Below are positions 24,743 through 38,314 of a DNA stretch of 64,000 nucleotides, piece after piece. The stretch covers positions 1,054,001 to 1,118,000 of the forward strand of contig NZ_CP023692.1 in assembly GCF_008704935.1 (NCBI RefSeq). The letters are read 5' to 3'. The position numbers and the translations under genes are program-made. The notes beneath the pieces are model-generated. The model had not been told where the DNA came from, did no database searches, and saw only the letters and a program-made list of their open reading frames with translations. The stretch comes from Streptomyces vinaceus (GTDB lineage Bacteria > Actinomycetota > Actinomycetes > Streptomycetales > Streptomycetaceae). The number at the start of each line of letters is the position of its first letter. Position 1 is the first letter of the stretch.

Positions 24743-25390
24743 ATGAAGGATTCCCTCCCCGTGCCGGCGCTGCCGGACACCCCGGTGGCCCGCAGCGCCG
24801 TCGCGTACGTCCGGTCCTGCGAGAGCGAGCCCGTCGCCAACCACAGCATCCGCAGCTACGTGTTCGCCGCTCTGCTGGCCGAACACGAAGGGCTGGAGCC
24901 CGGCGCCGACTTCGACCCCGACCTCCTCTTCCACGCCTGCGTGCTGCACGACCTCGGCACCTCGCCCGCGGCCCCCGGCGCAGAGCGCTTCGAGGTCGAA
25001 GGCGCGGACATGGCCGCCCGGTTCCTCACCGAGCACGGCTACGGCGCACAGCTGGTAGACCCGGTCTGGGAGGCGATCGCGTTGCACGCCACGCCCGGCA
25101 TCGCCGAACGCCGCGGGGCGCTGGCGTACCTCACCCGCCGCGGCATCGGGGCGGACTTCGGAATAGGGGCCGACTTCGTTACGGACGCTCAGGGCGCGGC
25201 CGTCCACGGCAGCCACCCGAGGCTGAACATGGTCACCGCGCTGGTGGACGACATCGTCCGGCACGCCACCCGCTCCCCTCAGGCGGGCGCCCGCTACACC
25301 CTCGGGGGCGAGGTTCTCCGCGAGCGCGCCGAACCCGGGGCCACGACCTTCCTCGAACGCGCGGCACCGACCTCCCGCTGGGGGAGGTGA
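24743..25390 (+). CDS. HD-domain phosphohydrolase-like protein (cyanamide hydratase-like)
   Basis: 215 residues. The metal-binding residues of the HD fold are seen: H34 in VANHSIRSY, the H69-D70 pair in VLHDLGTS, and a later Asp in TALVDDIVRHA. The layout SEPVANHSIRSYVFA resembles cyanamide-hydratase-like HD proteins, which act on small nitriles or related molecules rather than nucleotides. Divergent from the GlxA-type regulator, which likely controls it. A hairpin 13 bases after the stop may terminate it. Confidence 0.8.
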   Translation: MKDSLPVPALPDTPVARSAVAYVRSCESEPVANHSIRSYVFAALLAEHEGLEPGADFDPDLLFHACVLHDLGTSPAAPGAERFEVEGADMAARFLTEHGYGAQLVDPVWEAIALHATPGIAERRGALAYLTRRGIGADFGIGADFVTDAQGAAVHGSHPRLNMVTALVDDIVRHATRSPQAGARYTLGGEVLRERAEPGATTFLERAAPTSRWGR

Positions 25391-25402
25391 ACGGCGCTCC
25401 TT

Positions 25403-25425
25403 GACCGTGCGGCGACGTCACGGTC
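25403..25425 (+). terminator. Hairpin after the HD-domain gene
   Basis: GACCGTG (25403-25409) and CACGGTC (25419-25425) form a perfect seven-base stem with a nine-base loop, 13 bases after the stop. No T run follows, as is usual in this group. Confidence 0.45.
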
Positions 25426-25630
25426 TGCACGGGGCGGCATCGGGCCGGGAGCGGTCACCTCGCCCGCCCGGCGCCCCCGCAGAGGACGCCCGCACGACCA
25501 TCCCGGCGGAAGGAACATCGCCAACGTGCCGGGAACGATGAGTTCCGGACCGGGCCTGCGCGCCTCCTTGCCGGCCCTGTGCACGCCGGATGGCTGGGCC
25601 AGCAGGCCCAGGGGCTCGTCGCCGGCGCCG

Positions 25631-27814
25631 TCAGCCGCCCCGGTGGGCGGGTCCTGATCCGTCACCTTCCGCCGCCGCGGCCGCCCGTACCCGTTGCTCC
25701 TCGCGAGCGGAGCCGACGTCCCGTTCCAGGGGTGTACGGCTCACGGCCGTCGCGAGGTCCTCCAAGGCCCGCTTCTGCATTTCCGCCCCGCGCCGCGCCA
25801 CCGGGCTCCCGTCCCCGGCGGCGCCCTTCCACGCCTGGAGCGCCTCCGCCACGCGCGCCCAGTCCGGATTCCTGTGCTCGCGCACGTCGAGCGCCGCCTG
25901 CGCGGTGTCCGCCTCCAGGGCCTCGGCGAACCGCTCCGCCTCGGGGACGGGACGATGGTCGGACCGCGGGACGTGGCTCTCCATGAGCATCGCCGCCCGG
26001 TCGAACCCCTTGAGCGCCTCCTGCGCCTCCTGCGCCTCACGTGCCGTCAGGCCCCTGGGGCGGACCGGTTCCTGCCTCGCCCGGTCGTACGTCTCCTGCC
26101 AGGCGGCGCGTGCCTGCCTGCTCGCCAGCAGTGCCCTGCGCAGGTCGGCGCGGTGTTCCCGGGTCGGTTCGGCGTAGCTGCGGAGCACCGCGGCCGCGTA
26201 ACGGCCGTCGGCGGCGAGCCAGTCCGCAAGCCGGCCCGGCAGCCGGGGTGTCTCCCATGCGGGGAACACCAGGTACGCCAGCATGGCCAGGGCCCCGCCG
26301 AGCAGGGTGAGCACCACCCTCTCCGGGACCGTCTGCTCCCATGCCTGGCCGCCCATGCCGAGCAGGAAGACGACGTACGCGGCGGTGAAGCACTGGGAGT
26401 AGGCGTAGCCGGTGCGGTTCAGCGTGAACGACAGGCCCGCCGAGACCACCGCCAGCAGGCCGAACACGTGGGCGGCCGGGCCCAGGGCCCGCACCATCGC
26501 GGTGGCGAGCGCGACCCCTGCCAGGGTCCCGGCGAGGCGGGCCACCGCCCGCGCGTACGTCCGGTGGAAGTCCGGCCGCATCACCATCACCGAGGTGATG
26601 GGCGCCCAGTAGCCGTGGCCCACCGGTAGCCGGGCGGCGATCAGGTAGCCCAGGGTGGCGACCGCCGCCAGGCGGACGGCGTGCCGGAACACGGGCGAGT
26701 CCCCGTGGAGCTCACGGCGGACCGCCCGGACTACGACCGGGACCAGCCGGAACATGGTCGGGCGCACCAGGAACTGGGGGTCCGCGGGGCCGGGCGGCGT
26801 AGGCGTCCTCCCGCGCCCGCGGCCGCTCCCGGCGATCTCCAGGGCCTCGCCGAGCAGTTCCACGAGCCGCTCGGCGGCCTGCCGCGCGGGGCCTTCCAGT
26901 ACCTCGTGCTCCTCGTCGACGCGCAGGGCGTCCGTGCTTGCGGGCGACACCTCGGCGGGAGTGCCCCGGCGGATCGCGCGGGCGGCCGCGTCCAGGACGT
27001 CGGCGGCCGCGTCGAGCAACTGCCGCGCGCGGTCCCGCCCGGGTCCCTCCGCGGGGGCGCCGAAGTCCGGGTCGGCGAGTGCGGCGACGACCGGCCGAAT
27101 GCGCTCGGCGAGTCCCCGGGGGCCGTGCAGGACGGGGGGACGGGTGCGGGCCTGCGAGGGCGTCACGGCGGCCGCGTCCCGGGCCGTCATCAACGGTTCC
27201 GGGTCGAACGGGGCGGTCGGGTCGTGCCGCAGCCGGCGGGCGTAGTCCGCCACGGCGGCCAGGGCGTCGGCGAGCGCGTCGCGATGCGCCCCCCAACGGC
27301 GGATCGGGAACAGCAGGATCAGCAGGGCCTGCGCCACTCCCCCGAGCGCGATGATCCCGGCGTGCTCCAGGGCCCGCCCGACGCTCGTGGGCAGGGTGAC
27401 GGTCACCAGCATGCTGCCGACCGTCGTCGCTGCGACGATCCCGGCGGTCGATCCGACGGCCCACGCCATCCCTGCGGCAAAAGCCCACACGGCCAGCAGT
27501 GGGAGGAACGTCGCGAGTCGCCCCGCGGCCAGATAGCCCAGGAAGGTGCTGAGTGCCAGACCTACGCCCGCGCCGAGCGCGATCACTTTGCGGGGACGCC
27601 AGGTGCGCTGGAACGTGGCTGCGCCCGCGGAGTAGGCGCCGAGGGCGGCGGACGCGGCGTACGCCGGGGAGGCCAGCCACAGCGCCGGCCCGATGACGAT
27701 CGCCACCCCCACCGCGGTGCGCAGCGCGAGCAGGGGCTCCAGCCGCGTCTCCTCGATCGTGAGTCCGGATCGCACGACCTCCCGGAGGGCCCGCAGCCAC
27801 GTCACTCGGGCCAC
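25631..27814 (-). CDS. FUSC family membrane protein
   Basis: 727 residues with two membrane blocks (about 25-170 and 385-530), each with five to six helices, separated and followed by cytosolic helical regions. This is the fusaric-acid-resistance / aromatic-acid exporter layout: GVAIVIGPALWLASPAYAASAALGAYSAG in block 1, and RLPVGHGYWAPITSVMVMRPDF (in part) in block 2. GTG start at 27812-27814, immediately behind the stop of the preceding gene, so it is the last gene of the stress operon. The cytosolic C-terminus is Glu/Ala/Arg-rich. Export of toxic aromatic acids is family knowledge; the substrate here is not known. Confidence 0.85.
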   Translation of the reverse strand: MARVTWLRALREVVRSGLTIEETRLEPLLALRTAVGVAIVIGPALWLASPAYAASAALGAYSAGAATFQRTWRPRKVIALGAGVGLALSTFLGYLAAGRLATFLPLLAVWAFAAGMAWAVGSTAGIVAATTVGSMLVTVTLPTSVGRALEHAGIIALGGVAQALLILLFPIRRWGAHRDALADALAAVADYARRLRHDPTAPFDPEPLMTARDAAAVTPSQARTRPPVLHGPRGLAERIRPVVAALADPDFGAPAEGPGRDRARQLLDAAADVLDAAARAIRRGTPAEVSPASTDALRVDEEHEVLEGPARQAAERLVELLGEALEIAGSGRGRGRTPTPPGPADPQFLVRPTMFRLVPVVVRAVRRELHGDSPVFRHAVRLAAVATLGYLIAARLPVGHGYWAPITSVMVMRPDFHRTYARAVARLAGTLAGVALATAMVRALGPAAHVFGLLAVVSAGLSFTLNRTGYAYSQCFTAAYVVFLLGMGGQAWEQTVPERVVLTLLGGALAMLAYLVFPAWETPRLPGRLADWLAADGRYAAAVLRSYAEPTREHRADLRRALLASRQARAAWQETYDRARQEPVRPRGLTAREAQEAQEALKGFDRAAMLMESHVPRSDHRPVPEAERFAEALEADTAQAALDVREHRNPDWARVAEALQAWKGAAGDGSPVARRGAEMQKRALEDLATAVSRTPLERDVGSAREEQRVRAAAAAEGDGSGPAHRGG

Positions 27815-27817
27815 CAG

Positions 27818-29023
27818 CTAGTCACCGTGGTCACCTTCGAGCATGTGGCGACGTTCCTTCTCGCGCGTGGAGTAGGCGGCTGCGCGGATCGCCTCGTCGC
27901 TCTCCAAGCCTGACCCCAGCGCGCCGGCCACCGTGGCGACCGAAGCGACGAACCAGGACAACGTCACGTACTCCGTGGCGTGCAGCGGGGTTCCCGTCAT
28001 GGAAGCGAACACTCGGCCGTTGAGGATGAACAGCGCCCACACCAAGTTGACGACCATCAAACCCACGTAGCAGACGAGCACCCCGAGACCGACGGTGAGG
28101 ACCGTCGAGGTGTTGTAGAGCCGCGCCCTCTGCCTCGCCTCCGGAGAGCCCTCTGTCGATCGGTGCCAGAGCTCCCCGTCCACGATCAGCCAGCCGATCA
28201 TGAGTCCGACGGACCCGACCATGGCGATCACGAGGCGTGGCGCGCTCAGGGCCCCGGAGAGGCTCCAGGTCGTGGAGTCCAGGGTGGCGACGGCCCCCGT
28301 GGCGAGTGCGGCCGCCAGGGCTTTCGACAGGCCCGATACCAACCGCCAGGGCCGGTTGGCGCGGACCATACCGAGGAGCACCCGCAGGTCGCCGCGCGGC
28401 CCGCTGACGACGTATCGAAGATCTGCGGTCTCCTCCTCTCCCACCGGGCCCGGATGGACAGGCGCGAGTCGACCGGCAAAAGGGCCCGGAAGCGGCTGAC
28501 TCCGCGCAGGCCCCTCGGCCTCAGTGGCCTGCGGACCCGCCAAGCCGAGCACGGCCTCTTCCACGGCCCGCCGGGCCCTCGTCTGCAGCCGCAAGCCCCC
28601 CAGGGAAGGAAGGGACAGCAGCGCCAAGCCGTGTTCGTGACTCAGATCCACCACGATCTTGCGCCCGTGTGAGTGCAGCGGAAGGTCGGTGAGGGCCACG
28701 ACGATGTCCCAGTCCTCCGCACTTCCGCGGTCCATGATCCGGCGCATCAAGGTGGGCGGGTCCTCGGTCCCCGAGGTGAAGGGCTCACTGACCACCGTGA
28801 CGTCGAACCGTCGCCCCCGGCCCGCCTTTTCGGCGAGCCGCTCAGGAAGGATCCGGGCCATGCGCTGCGCGATGTCCGTGGGCGCATCCGGATCCGCGAG
28901 GAGAGCCACGACCGTAACGCCCTGCGACGACACCCGCACGACCGGACCATCCTCCTCGGCTGCCCTCCGCGAGGGCAAGGGTTCACAGGATGCCCCGGGG
29001 TCGGGGCGAAGCCGTGGTGACAC
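27818..29023 (-). CDS. Membrane protein of unknown function in stress operon
   Basis: 401 residues. The N-terminal half is soluble and looks like an alpha/beta domain (VTVVALLADPDAPTDIAQRM, DVTVVSEPFTSGTEDPP, DWDIVVALTDLPLHSHGRKI), the C-terminal half has about five hydrophobic segments (from about residue 235). I do not recognise the family. GTG start; it ends immediately before the FUSC gene. Being placed between the redox flavoprotein and FUSC suggests a function in envelope stress, which is inference. Confidence 0.7.
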   Translation of the reverse strand: MSPRLRPDPGASCEPLPSRRAAEEDGPVVRVSSQGVTVVALLADPDAPTDIAQRMARILPERLAEKAGRGRRFDVTVVSEPFTSGTEDPPTLMRRIMDRGSAEDWDIVVALTDLPLHSHGRKIVVDLSHEHGLALLSLPSLGGLRLQTRARRAVEEAVLGLAGPQATEAEGPARSQPLPGPFAGRLAPVHPGPVGEEETADLRYVVSGPRGDLRVLLGMVRANRPWRLVSGLSKALAAALATGAVATLDSTTWSLSGALSAPRLVIAMVGSVGLMIGWLIVDGELWHRSTEGSPEARQRARLYNTSTVLTVGLGVLVCYVGLMVVNLVWALFILNGRVFASMTGTPLHATEYVTLSWFVASVATVAGALGSGLESDEAIRAAAYSTREKERRHMLEGDHGD

Positions 29024-29067
29024 GCTGTTCTTGCGGTTCGAGCCACCTGCGGGTCCGTCAGGCGGGT

Positions 29068-30819
29068 TCAGCGCGAGGACACGGACCCGCCCGCCACCGG
29101 CCCGCGTCCTTCGGAGTCGGCGGTGACCAGGTTTCCCCGCCGTTCCCGGTGCTCGTGTACGAGACGGATCGCCATGGCGCCTTCACCGGTCGCCGAGGCC
29201 ACCCGTTTCACCGAGCCGCTTCTGACGTCGCCGGCGGCGAAGACCCCGGGAAGGGTGGTCTCCAGCAGCATCGGTTCGCGGCCCAGCGAGTCCCACCGGT
29301 TCGCGTCGGCCACCGCCCGGGCGTCGGCGCCGGTGAGGACGAAGCCCTTCTCGTCCAGGGCCAGCACGCCCTGGAGCCATTCCGTGCGCGGCCGGGCCCC
29401 GATGAACACGAACAGCGCCGCGGCCCGCAGCTCACGGCGCTCATTGCGTGCGTTGTCCTGCACCACCAGCGACTCCAGCTGCTCCTCCCCGGTGACGCCC
29501 CGGACTTCGGTGTGGAGCGACACCTCGATCTTGGGGTGCTGTTCCACCTGGTCCACCAGATAGCGCGACATGTCCGCGTTGAGGTCACCGCCCCGGACGA
29601 GGAGGTGGACCCTGGACGCATGCTGGGCGAGGAACAGCGCGGCTTGCCCGGCGGAGTTCCCGCCTCCGACCACGGCGACCGGGTCCGCGCGGCAGAGGCC
29701 GGCCTCGTGGACCGTCGCCGCGTAGTAGACGCCGATGCCTTCCAGGCGGTCGATGCCGGGCACTTCGAGCCTGCGGTACCGCACGCCCGAGGCGAGCACC
29801 ACGGCGCCGGCCCGGGCCCGGGACCCGTCCGTGAACGTGACGACGTACTCGTCGTCCTGCGGGATGAGCGCGCTGACCTCCGCCGGCACCATGAGGCGGG
29901 CGCCGAACTTGTGGGCCTGGAGCACCGCGCGTTCGATGAGTTCGCCCCCGGAGATGCCGGACGGGAAGCCGAGGTAGTTCTCGATGCGGGACGAGGTCGC
30001 GGCCTGGCCTCCGGTGGCCACGGCGTCGACGGTGACCGTGGTGAGGCCGTCGGAGGCACCGTACACGGAGGCGGCGAGTCCTGCCGGCCCCGCTCCGACC
30101 ACCATGACGTCGCACCGTCCGTTCTCGGGCGAGGGGGCGGGCAGCCCGATGAGGCGGGCGAGTTCGGCGTTGCTCGGATTGCGCAGGAGCCGCTCGCCCT
30201 GCCACAGGACGACCGGAGTCTCCTCGGGGCGGATGGCGAACCGGCGCAGCAGCGCCTCGGCCTCCTTGTCCCTCTCCAGATCCACCCAGCGGTGGGGCAG
30301 CCGGTTGCGGGCAGCGAACTCGCGCAGCCGCAGCGTGTCCCGTGAATAGCACGACCCAAGGATCCGGAAACCGGCGCCGAGACCGATGAGCAGGTACCTG
30401 CGGCCCAGGTAGGCGCGGAGGATCAGGTCGCCGAGGACGGGGTCGCTGCCGACCAGGGCGCGTTGCCGCTCCACCGGTACGGCCAGGATCTCGCCGGCCT
30501 CGCGCACCACGGCGGTGTCGAACGCCGCATGGCCCTCCAGCAGTCCGAGTTCGCCCAGGAACCTGCCGGGTCCGTGGACCGCCACCGTCCGCTCGTCGGG
30601 ACCGCCCTGGTCGTGGAGGATCTCGACGGTCCCGCTGAGGATCGCGAGGAACTCCCGGAACGGCTCGCCCTCGCGGTACAGCACCTCGCCCTCGGTGGTC
30701 CTACGGCGCTCACCGTGCGCGGCCAGGTCATCCAGCTGCTCCGGCGTGAGGCGCGGGAACGCCCCGTACCGGTCAGGTGTCTCGCGGACCGCGCCCTTCT
30801 CGTTCTCGGCCGTGTTCAT
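29068..30819 (-). CDS. cNMP-binding / thioredoxin-reductase-like flavoprotein
   Basis: 583 residues in three parts. Part 1 (about 20-135) is a cyclic-nucleotide-binding-like beta roll (GEVLYREGEPFREFLAILSG, GPGRFLGELGLLEG). Part 2 (about 155-225) resembles a glutaredoxin-like fold (LPHRWVDLERD, PEETPVVLWQGERLLRNP). Part 3 (about 235-560) is a thioredoxin-reductase-like FAD/NAD(P) module: VMVVGAGPAGLAASVYGASDG, TSSRIENYLGFP, VAVVGGGNSAGQAA and VFAAGDVRSGS. The usual redox CxxC of TrxR is missing: the aligned stretch is YYAATVHEAGLC. It starts at ATG 30819, which shares one base with the stop of a micro-ORF. Electron partner is likely the thioredoxin two genes upstream, but without the CxxC the mechanism is uncertain. 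Confidence 0.8.
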   Translation of the reverse strand: MNTAENEKGAVRETPDRYGAFPRLTPEQLDDLAAHGERRRTTEGEVLYREGEPFREFLAILSGTVEILHDQGGPDERTVAVHGPGRFLGELGLLEGHAAFDTAVVREAGEILAVPVERQRALVGSDPVLGDLILRAYLGRRYLLIGLGAGFRILGSCYSRDTLRLREFAARNRLPHRWVDLERDKEAEALLRRFAIRPEETPVVLWQGERLLRNPSNAELARLIGLPAPSPENGRCDVMVVGAGPAGLAASVYGASDGLTTVTVDAVATGGQAATSSRIENYLGFPSGISGGELIERAVLQAHKFGARLMVPAEVSALIPQDDEYVVTFTDGSRARAGAVVLASGVRYRRLEVPGIDRLEGIGVYYAATVHEAGLCRADPVAVVGGGNSAGQAALFLAQHASRVHLLVRGGDLNADMSRYLVDQVEQHPKIEVSLHTEVRGVTGEEQLESLVVQDNARNERRELRAAALFVFIGARPRTEWLQGVLALDEKGFVLTGADARAVADANRWDSLGREPMLLETTLPGVFAAGDVRSGSVKRVASATGEGAMAIRLVHEHRERRGNLVTADSEGRGPVAGGSVSSR

Positions 30820-30872
30820 CAGACCGGGACCTCGTGTACGTGGCACCAGCGCCGGTCGGGAATCGTGGCCAT
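30819..30872 (-). CDS. 17-residue micro-ORF between thioredoxin and flavoprotein
   Basis: Encodes MATIPDRRWCHVHEVPV. AAGGAAAACCCTC gives a good ribosome site, and the stop TGA shares its A with the ATG of the flavoprotein (TGATG), so translation is coupled. The peptide has a single Cys and two His (WCHVH), which could bind a metal or act as a redox substrate, or it may simply be a leader that sets flavoprotein synthesis. No family known to me. Confidence 0.55.
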   Translation of the reverse strand: MATIPDRRWCHVHEVPV

Positions 30873-30943
30873 GAGGGTTTTCCTTCCGTGCGTGGGCCTG
30901 ATCGGCCGCGGGCCGGCGATGGTCTTCCTCGTCACTGTCGTGT

Positions 30944-31398
30944 TCACCCTCCAGCAGTCGTCTGCCGGCCCGCCATCGCCTGCTCGACCCACGAGCGCAG
31001 GACGTGCGCGGGTGCCGCGCCGGCCTGCCGGGCTACCGTCTCGCCCTGGTCCAGGACGAGCAGCGTCGGCACCGCCTGCACCTCGAACCGCCGACTGAGC
31101 CGTGGGTTCCGGTCGATGTCGACCTTGACGAGCTTGATCCGTCCTGCGAGGTCCCGGGCGACCTGTTCGAGGGCTGGGCTGACCATGCGGCAGGGGCCGC
31201 ACCAGGTGGCCCAGAGGTCGACGACGACGGGCACCGTGGCGTGGTCGGCGACCTCGGCGAAGTCGTCGTCGCCCGCGTCGACGACCCAGGGCAGGGGCTG
31301 CTTGCAGTGGCCGCATCGGGGCCGTCCCTCGGCGGCCACGGGAATCCGGTTGCCGCGCCCGCAGTTCGGGCAGGTGACCGTCGTCGTCCGGGTGGTGT

Positions 31399-31402
<4 letters not shown>
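30944..31402 (-). CDS. Zinc-ribbon thioredoxin (TrxC/thioredoxin-2-like)
   Basis: 152 residues. N-terminal zinc ribbon with C11, C14, C30 and C33, then a thioredoxin fold with the active site WCGPC (67-71) and the cis-Pro in AVPTLLV. This is the layout of E. coli Trx2. It reduces protein disulfides and its zinc ribbon can sense oxidation. It overlaps clpB by four bases (ATGA). In this operon it would supply disulfide repair to disaggregated proteins. Confidence 0.92.
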
Positions 31403-35398
<3,996 letters not shown>

Positions 35399-36007
35399 TC
35401 ACTCCCGCTTCGCGACGGTCACGGCGGCGGGCCTGAGCTGCCGCTCGCCGTCCCCGTAGCCGGGGCGCAGTACCTCGACGACCGTGCCCGGTGGGGCGTC
35501 GGGGTCCTGGACGACGCCGACCACCTCGTGCCGGGCCGGGTCGAAGGGGACCCCGGTCTCCGCGTGCCGCGGGTAGCCGAGCAGTTCGAGGACGTTCACC
35601 GCTTGGTCGCGTACGGCCCTCACGCCCTCCACGATCGCGCCCGGATCGGCGCCCGCGTGGGTCAGGGCGAGTTCGAGGTTGTCGATGACGGGCAGGAAGG
35701 CGGCCGCCGTGCGGGACCGCTCCACCGCCCGTTCGCGCTCCAGTTCCCTGGCGTGGCGCTTGCGAAGGTTGTCGAGGTCGGCGAGTGCGCGCCGCCAACG
35801 GTCCTCCAGCTCCCGGACCGCGGTCGTGTACTCGTCCTCGGCAGGCGCGGGGCCGGCGGCATCGGGTCCCGGTTCTCCGTTCGCCGCTCCGGACCGGGGC
35901 GGGCCCGGCTGGGGCAGATCCCCGCGAGGAGGGCCTCCGGCGCCTTCCGGGACCGGTTCGACCGGATCCGGCGCGGCCCGGTCGGGTTCCTGGGGGTAGG
36001 TGGGCAT
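35399..36007 (-). CDS. grpE: GrpE nucleotide-exchange factor
   Basis: 202 residues. A Pro/Gly-rich N-terminus (about 1-55), a long helix (YTTAVRELEDRWRRALADLDNLRKRH in part) that dimerises, and a C-terminal beta-domain (FDPARHEVVGVVQDPD, VVEVLRPGYGDGERQLRPA). It releases ADP from DnaK. It lies eight bases after dnaK. Confidence 0.92.
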   Translation of the reverse strand: MPTYPQEPDRAAPDPVEPVPEGAGGPPRGDLPQPGPPRSGAANGEPGPDAAGPAPAEDEYTTAVRELEDRWRRALADLDNLRKRHARELERERAVERSRTAAAFLPVIDNLELALTHAGADPGAIVEGVRAVRDQAVNVLELLGYPRHAETGVPFDPARHEVVGVVQDPDAPPGTVVEVLRPGYGDGERQLRPAAVTVAKRE

Positions 36008-36015
36008 GACGCGCC

Positions 36016-37917
36016 TCAGCCCTTGTCGAACTCGGCGTCGATGACGTCATCGTCACCGCCGCTGCCATGGGCGGGACCGCCGGGGGCGGCGTCCTGGCCG
36101 GGACCTGCGCCCGTGGCGGCGGCGCCCTGATGGGCCGCCAGCCCGGCGAGCACCTGCTGCAGTTCGGAGGTCAGGGGCCGCACGCGCTCCACGCCCGCCT
36201 CTTCCTTGACCGCCGCCCGGGCGTCGGACACGAGCATCTCGCCGCGTGCCTTCTCGTGCGCCGGCGCCGCGTCGCCCAGTTCGGCGAGACGCTTCTCGAC
36301 CTGGTACGCGACGGCGTCGAGTTCGTTGCGGGCGTCGACGGCCTCGCGCAGAGCCTTGTCCTGGCCCTGGTTGGTTTCGGCTTCCTGGACCATGCGTTCG
36401 ACCTCGCCGCGGTCCAGGTTGGAGCTCTCGCTGATGGTGATGCCCTGTTCCTTGCCGGTGTCCCGGTCACGGGCCTTGACGTCGAGGATGCCGTTGGCGT
36501 CGATGTCGAAGGTGACCTCGATCTGTGCTTCGCCCCGCGGCGCCGGCCGGATGTCGGTGAGCTGGAAGCGGCCCAGCACCCGGTTGTCGGCGGCGCGCTC
36601 GCGTTCGCCCTGGAGGACCACCACGTCGACGGCCGGCTGGTTGTCCTCGGCGGTGGAGAAGGTCTCGCTGCGGCGCACCGGGATGGTGGTGTTCCGCTCG
36701 ATGATCTTCGTCATCACTCCGCCGCGTGTCTCCACGCCCAGCGACAAGGGGGTGACGTCGAGCAGCAGGACGTCCTTGACCTCTCCCTTGAGCACCCCTG
36801 CCTGGATCGCGGCACCCAGGGCCACGACCTCATCGGGGTTGACGCTCATGTTGGGTTCCTTGCCGCCGGTCAGCCGGCGGACCAGAGTCTGGACGGCGGG
36901 GATGCGGGTGGATCCGCCGACGAGGATGACCTCGTCGATGTCGCTCTCGCCGACCTTGGCGTCGGCGATGGCCTGCTGGACCGGTCCCAGGCAGCGCTCC
37001 ACCAGGTCGCCGGTGATCTGCTCGAACGTGGACCGCATGATCGAGTCGGTGAGGTGCTTGGGCCCGGAGGCGTCGGCGGTGATGAACGGCAGGCTGACCT
37101 GCGTCTGCGTCACCGAGCTCAGCTCGGTCTTGGCCTTCTCCGCCGCCTCGAACAAGCGTTGCAGCGCCTGCGCGTCCTGGCGCAGGTCGATGCCGTTCTC
37201 CTTCTGGAAGTCGTCCGCGAGGTGATCCACCAGACGCCTGTCGAAGTCGTCGCCGCCCAGGTGGCTGTCGCCGGCGGTGGAGCGCACCTCCACCACGCCG
37301 TCGCCGACGTCGAGGATGCTCACGTCGAAGGTGCCGCCGCCCAGGTCGAAGACGAGGACGGTCTCATGCTCCTTCTTGTCCACGCCGTACGCGAGGGCGG
37401 CCGCCGTCGGCTCGTTGATGATCCGCAGCACCTCCAGTCCCGCGATCCGTCCGGCGTCCTTGGTGGCGGTGCGCTGGGCGTCGTTGAAGTAGGCGGGCAC
37501 CGTGATGACCGCCTCCGTGACCCGCTCCCCGAGCTGCTTGGAGGCGTCGTCCGTGAGTTTGCGCAGCACCTGCGCACTGATCTCCTCAGGGGCGTACAGC
37601 TTGTCGCGCACCTTGAAGCGGGCCGCCCCGCCGTCGCCCTCGACGACGTCGTACGCCACCGCCCTGGCCTCGTCGGAGATCTCGTCGAAATGCCGGCCGA
37701 TGAACCGCTTGGCCGAGTAGATGGTGCCCTTGGGGTTGAGGATCGCCTGGCGCCTGGCCAGCTGGCCCACCAGACGTTCCCCGGTGTCGGTGAAGGCCAC
37801 CACGGAGGGTGTCGTGCGGTTGCCCTCGCTGTTGGGCACGACGGACGGCTCTCCGCCCTCCCACACGGCGATCACCGAGTTGGTGGTGCCCAGGTCGATG
37901 CCCACTGCCTTGGCCAT
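36016..37917 (-). CDS. dnaK: DnaK (Hsp70) chaperone, second-locus type
   Basis: 633 residues. Actin-like ATPase from [20 protein letters not shown], phosphate loops [13 protein letters not shown] and [10 protein letters not shown], the linker [13 protein letters not shown], the substrate-binding beta-domain and the lid. It ends Gly/Asp-rich with [12 protein letters not shown]. Only grpE, a CbpA-like J protein and clpB follow, without the hspR gene of the usual dnaK operon in this genus, so it is probably a paralogue. No clear HAIR operator (CTTGAGT-N7-ACTCAAG) is seen upstream. Confidence 0.95.
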   Translation of the reverse strand: MAKAVGIDLGTTNSVIAVWEGGEPSVVPNSEGNRTTPSVVAFTDTGERLVGQLARRQAILNPKGTIYSAKRFIGRHFDEISDEARAVAYDVVEGDGGAARFKVRDKLYAPEEISAQVLRKLTDDASKQLGERVTEAVITVPAYFNDAQRTATKDAGRIAGLEVLRIINEPTAAALAYGVDKKEHETVLVFDLGGGTFDVSILDVGDGVVEVRSTAGDSHLGGDDFDRRLVDHLADDFQKENGIDLRQDAQALQRLFEAAEKAKTELSSVTQTQVSLPFITADASGPKHLTDSIMRSTFEQITGDLVERCLGPVQQAIADAKVGESDIDEVILVGGSTRIPAVQTLVRRLTGGKEPNMSVNPDEVVALGAAIQAGVLKGEVKDVLLLDVTPLSLGVETRGGVMTKIIERNTTIPVRRSETFSTAEDNQPAVDVVVLQGERERAADNRVLGRFQLTDIRPAPRGEAQIEVTFDIDANGILDVKARDRDTGKEQGITISESSNLDRGEVERMVQEAETNQGQDKALREAVDARNELDAVAYQVEKRLAELGDAAPAHEKARGEMLVSDARAAVKEEAGVERVRPLTSELQQVLAGLAAHQGAAATGAGPGQDAAPGGPAHGSGGDDDVIDAEFDKG

Positions 37918-38142
37918 GAGGAACTCCTCCCGGTACGGCGCCAGCGCCGACTGTCCGGATCACGTTCGTTCGGGTACGGGTGGGACCCCTGTCGGTGGTC
38001 CCCAGCCCGCCGATCAGCCCTGCGGCGGGAAAACCCGTGGCCGGAGGGGTGGTCAACGGCGCGTGCGGCCTCCCGGTGCGCCTTGTACGAGGCAACCGGC
38101 CTGCGGAGCTGCTCGGTCACCGCCCGGCCCTACCTGCCGGCG

Positions 38143-38174
38143 CGTGCGCACGGACGGTCCGGCCCGTGCGCACG
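38143..38174. promoter_or_regulatory. Two tandem palindromes in the dnaK-regulator divergent gap
   Basis: CGTGCGCACG is its own reverse complement and occurs at 38143-38152 and 38165-38174, exactly 22 bases apart (two helical turns), each followed by GACGGT. The repeat lies between the divergent dnaK operon and the PucR-like regulator gene, and could be a paired operator for that regulator. No known PucR consensus is matched. Confidence 0.5.
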
Positions 38175-38314
38175 GACGGTTTCGAACACTTCCCAGGGTG
38201 GCGGGCCGAGTGGCTCCACGCTTGCGACTGGCGAGTCACAAAGGCACGGGGCCGGTCGCCCCACGAGTACGAGAGGCCGCTCGGCTGTACGCTCGAAGGG
38301 AACGGAGTGATCCC

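Noticed and set aside
37918..38314. HspR/HAIR operator upstream of dnaK
   Set aside because: I looked for CTTGAGT-N7-ACTCAAG on both strands and found nothing close. The 22-base spaced palindromes are different in sequence.
37721..38314. Upstream extension of the PucR-like regulator into the dnaK gene
   Set aside because: The frame is open, but it would overlap dnaK and has no ribosome site; ATG 38315 has GGAG at good spacing.
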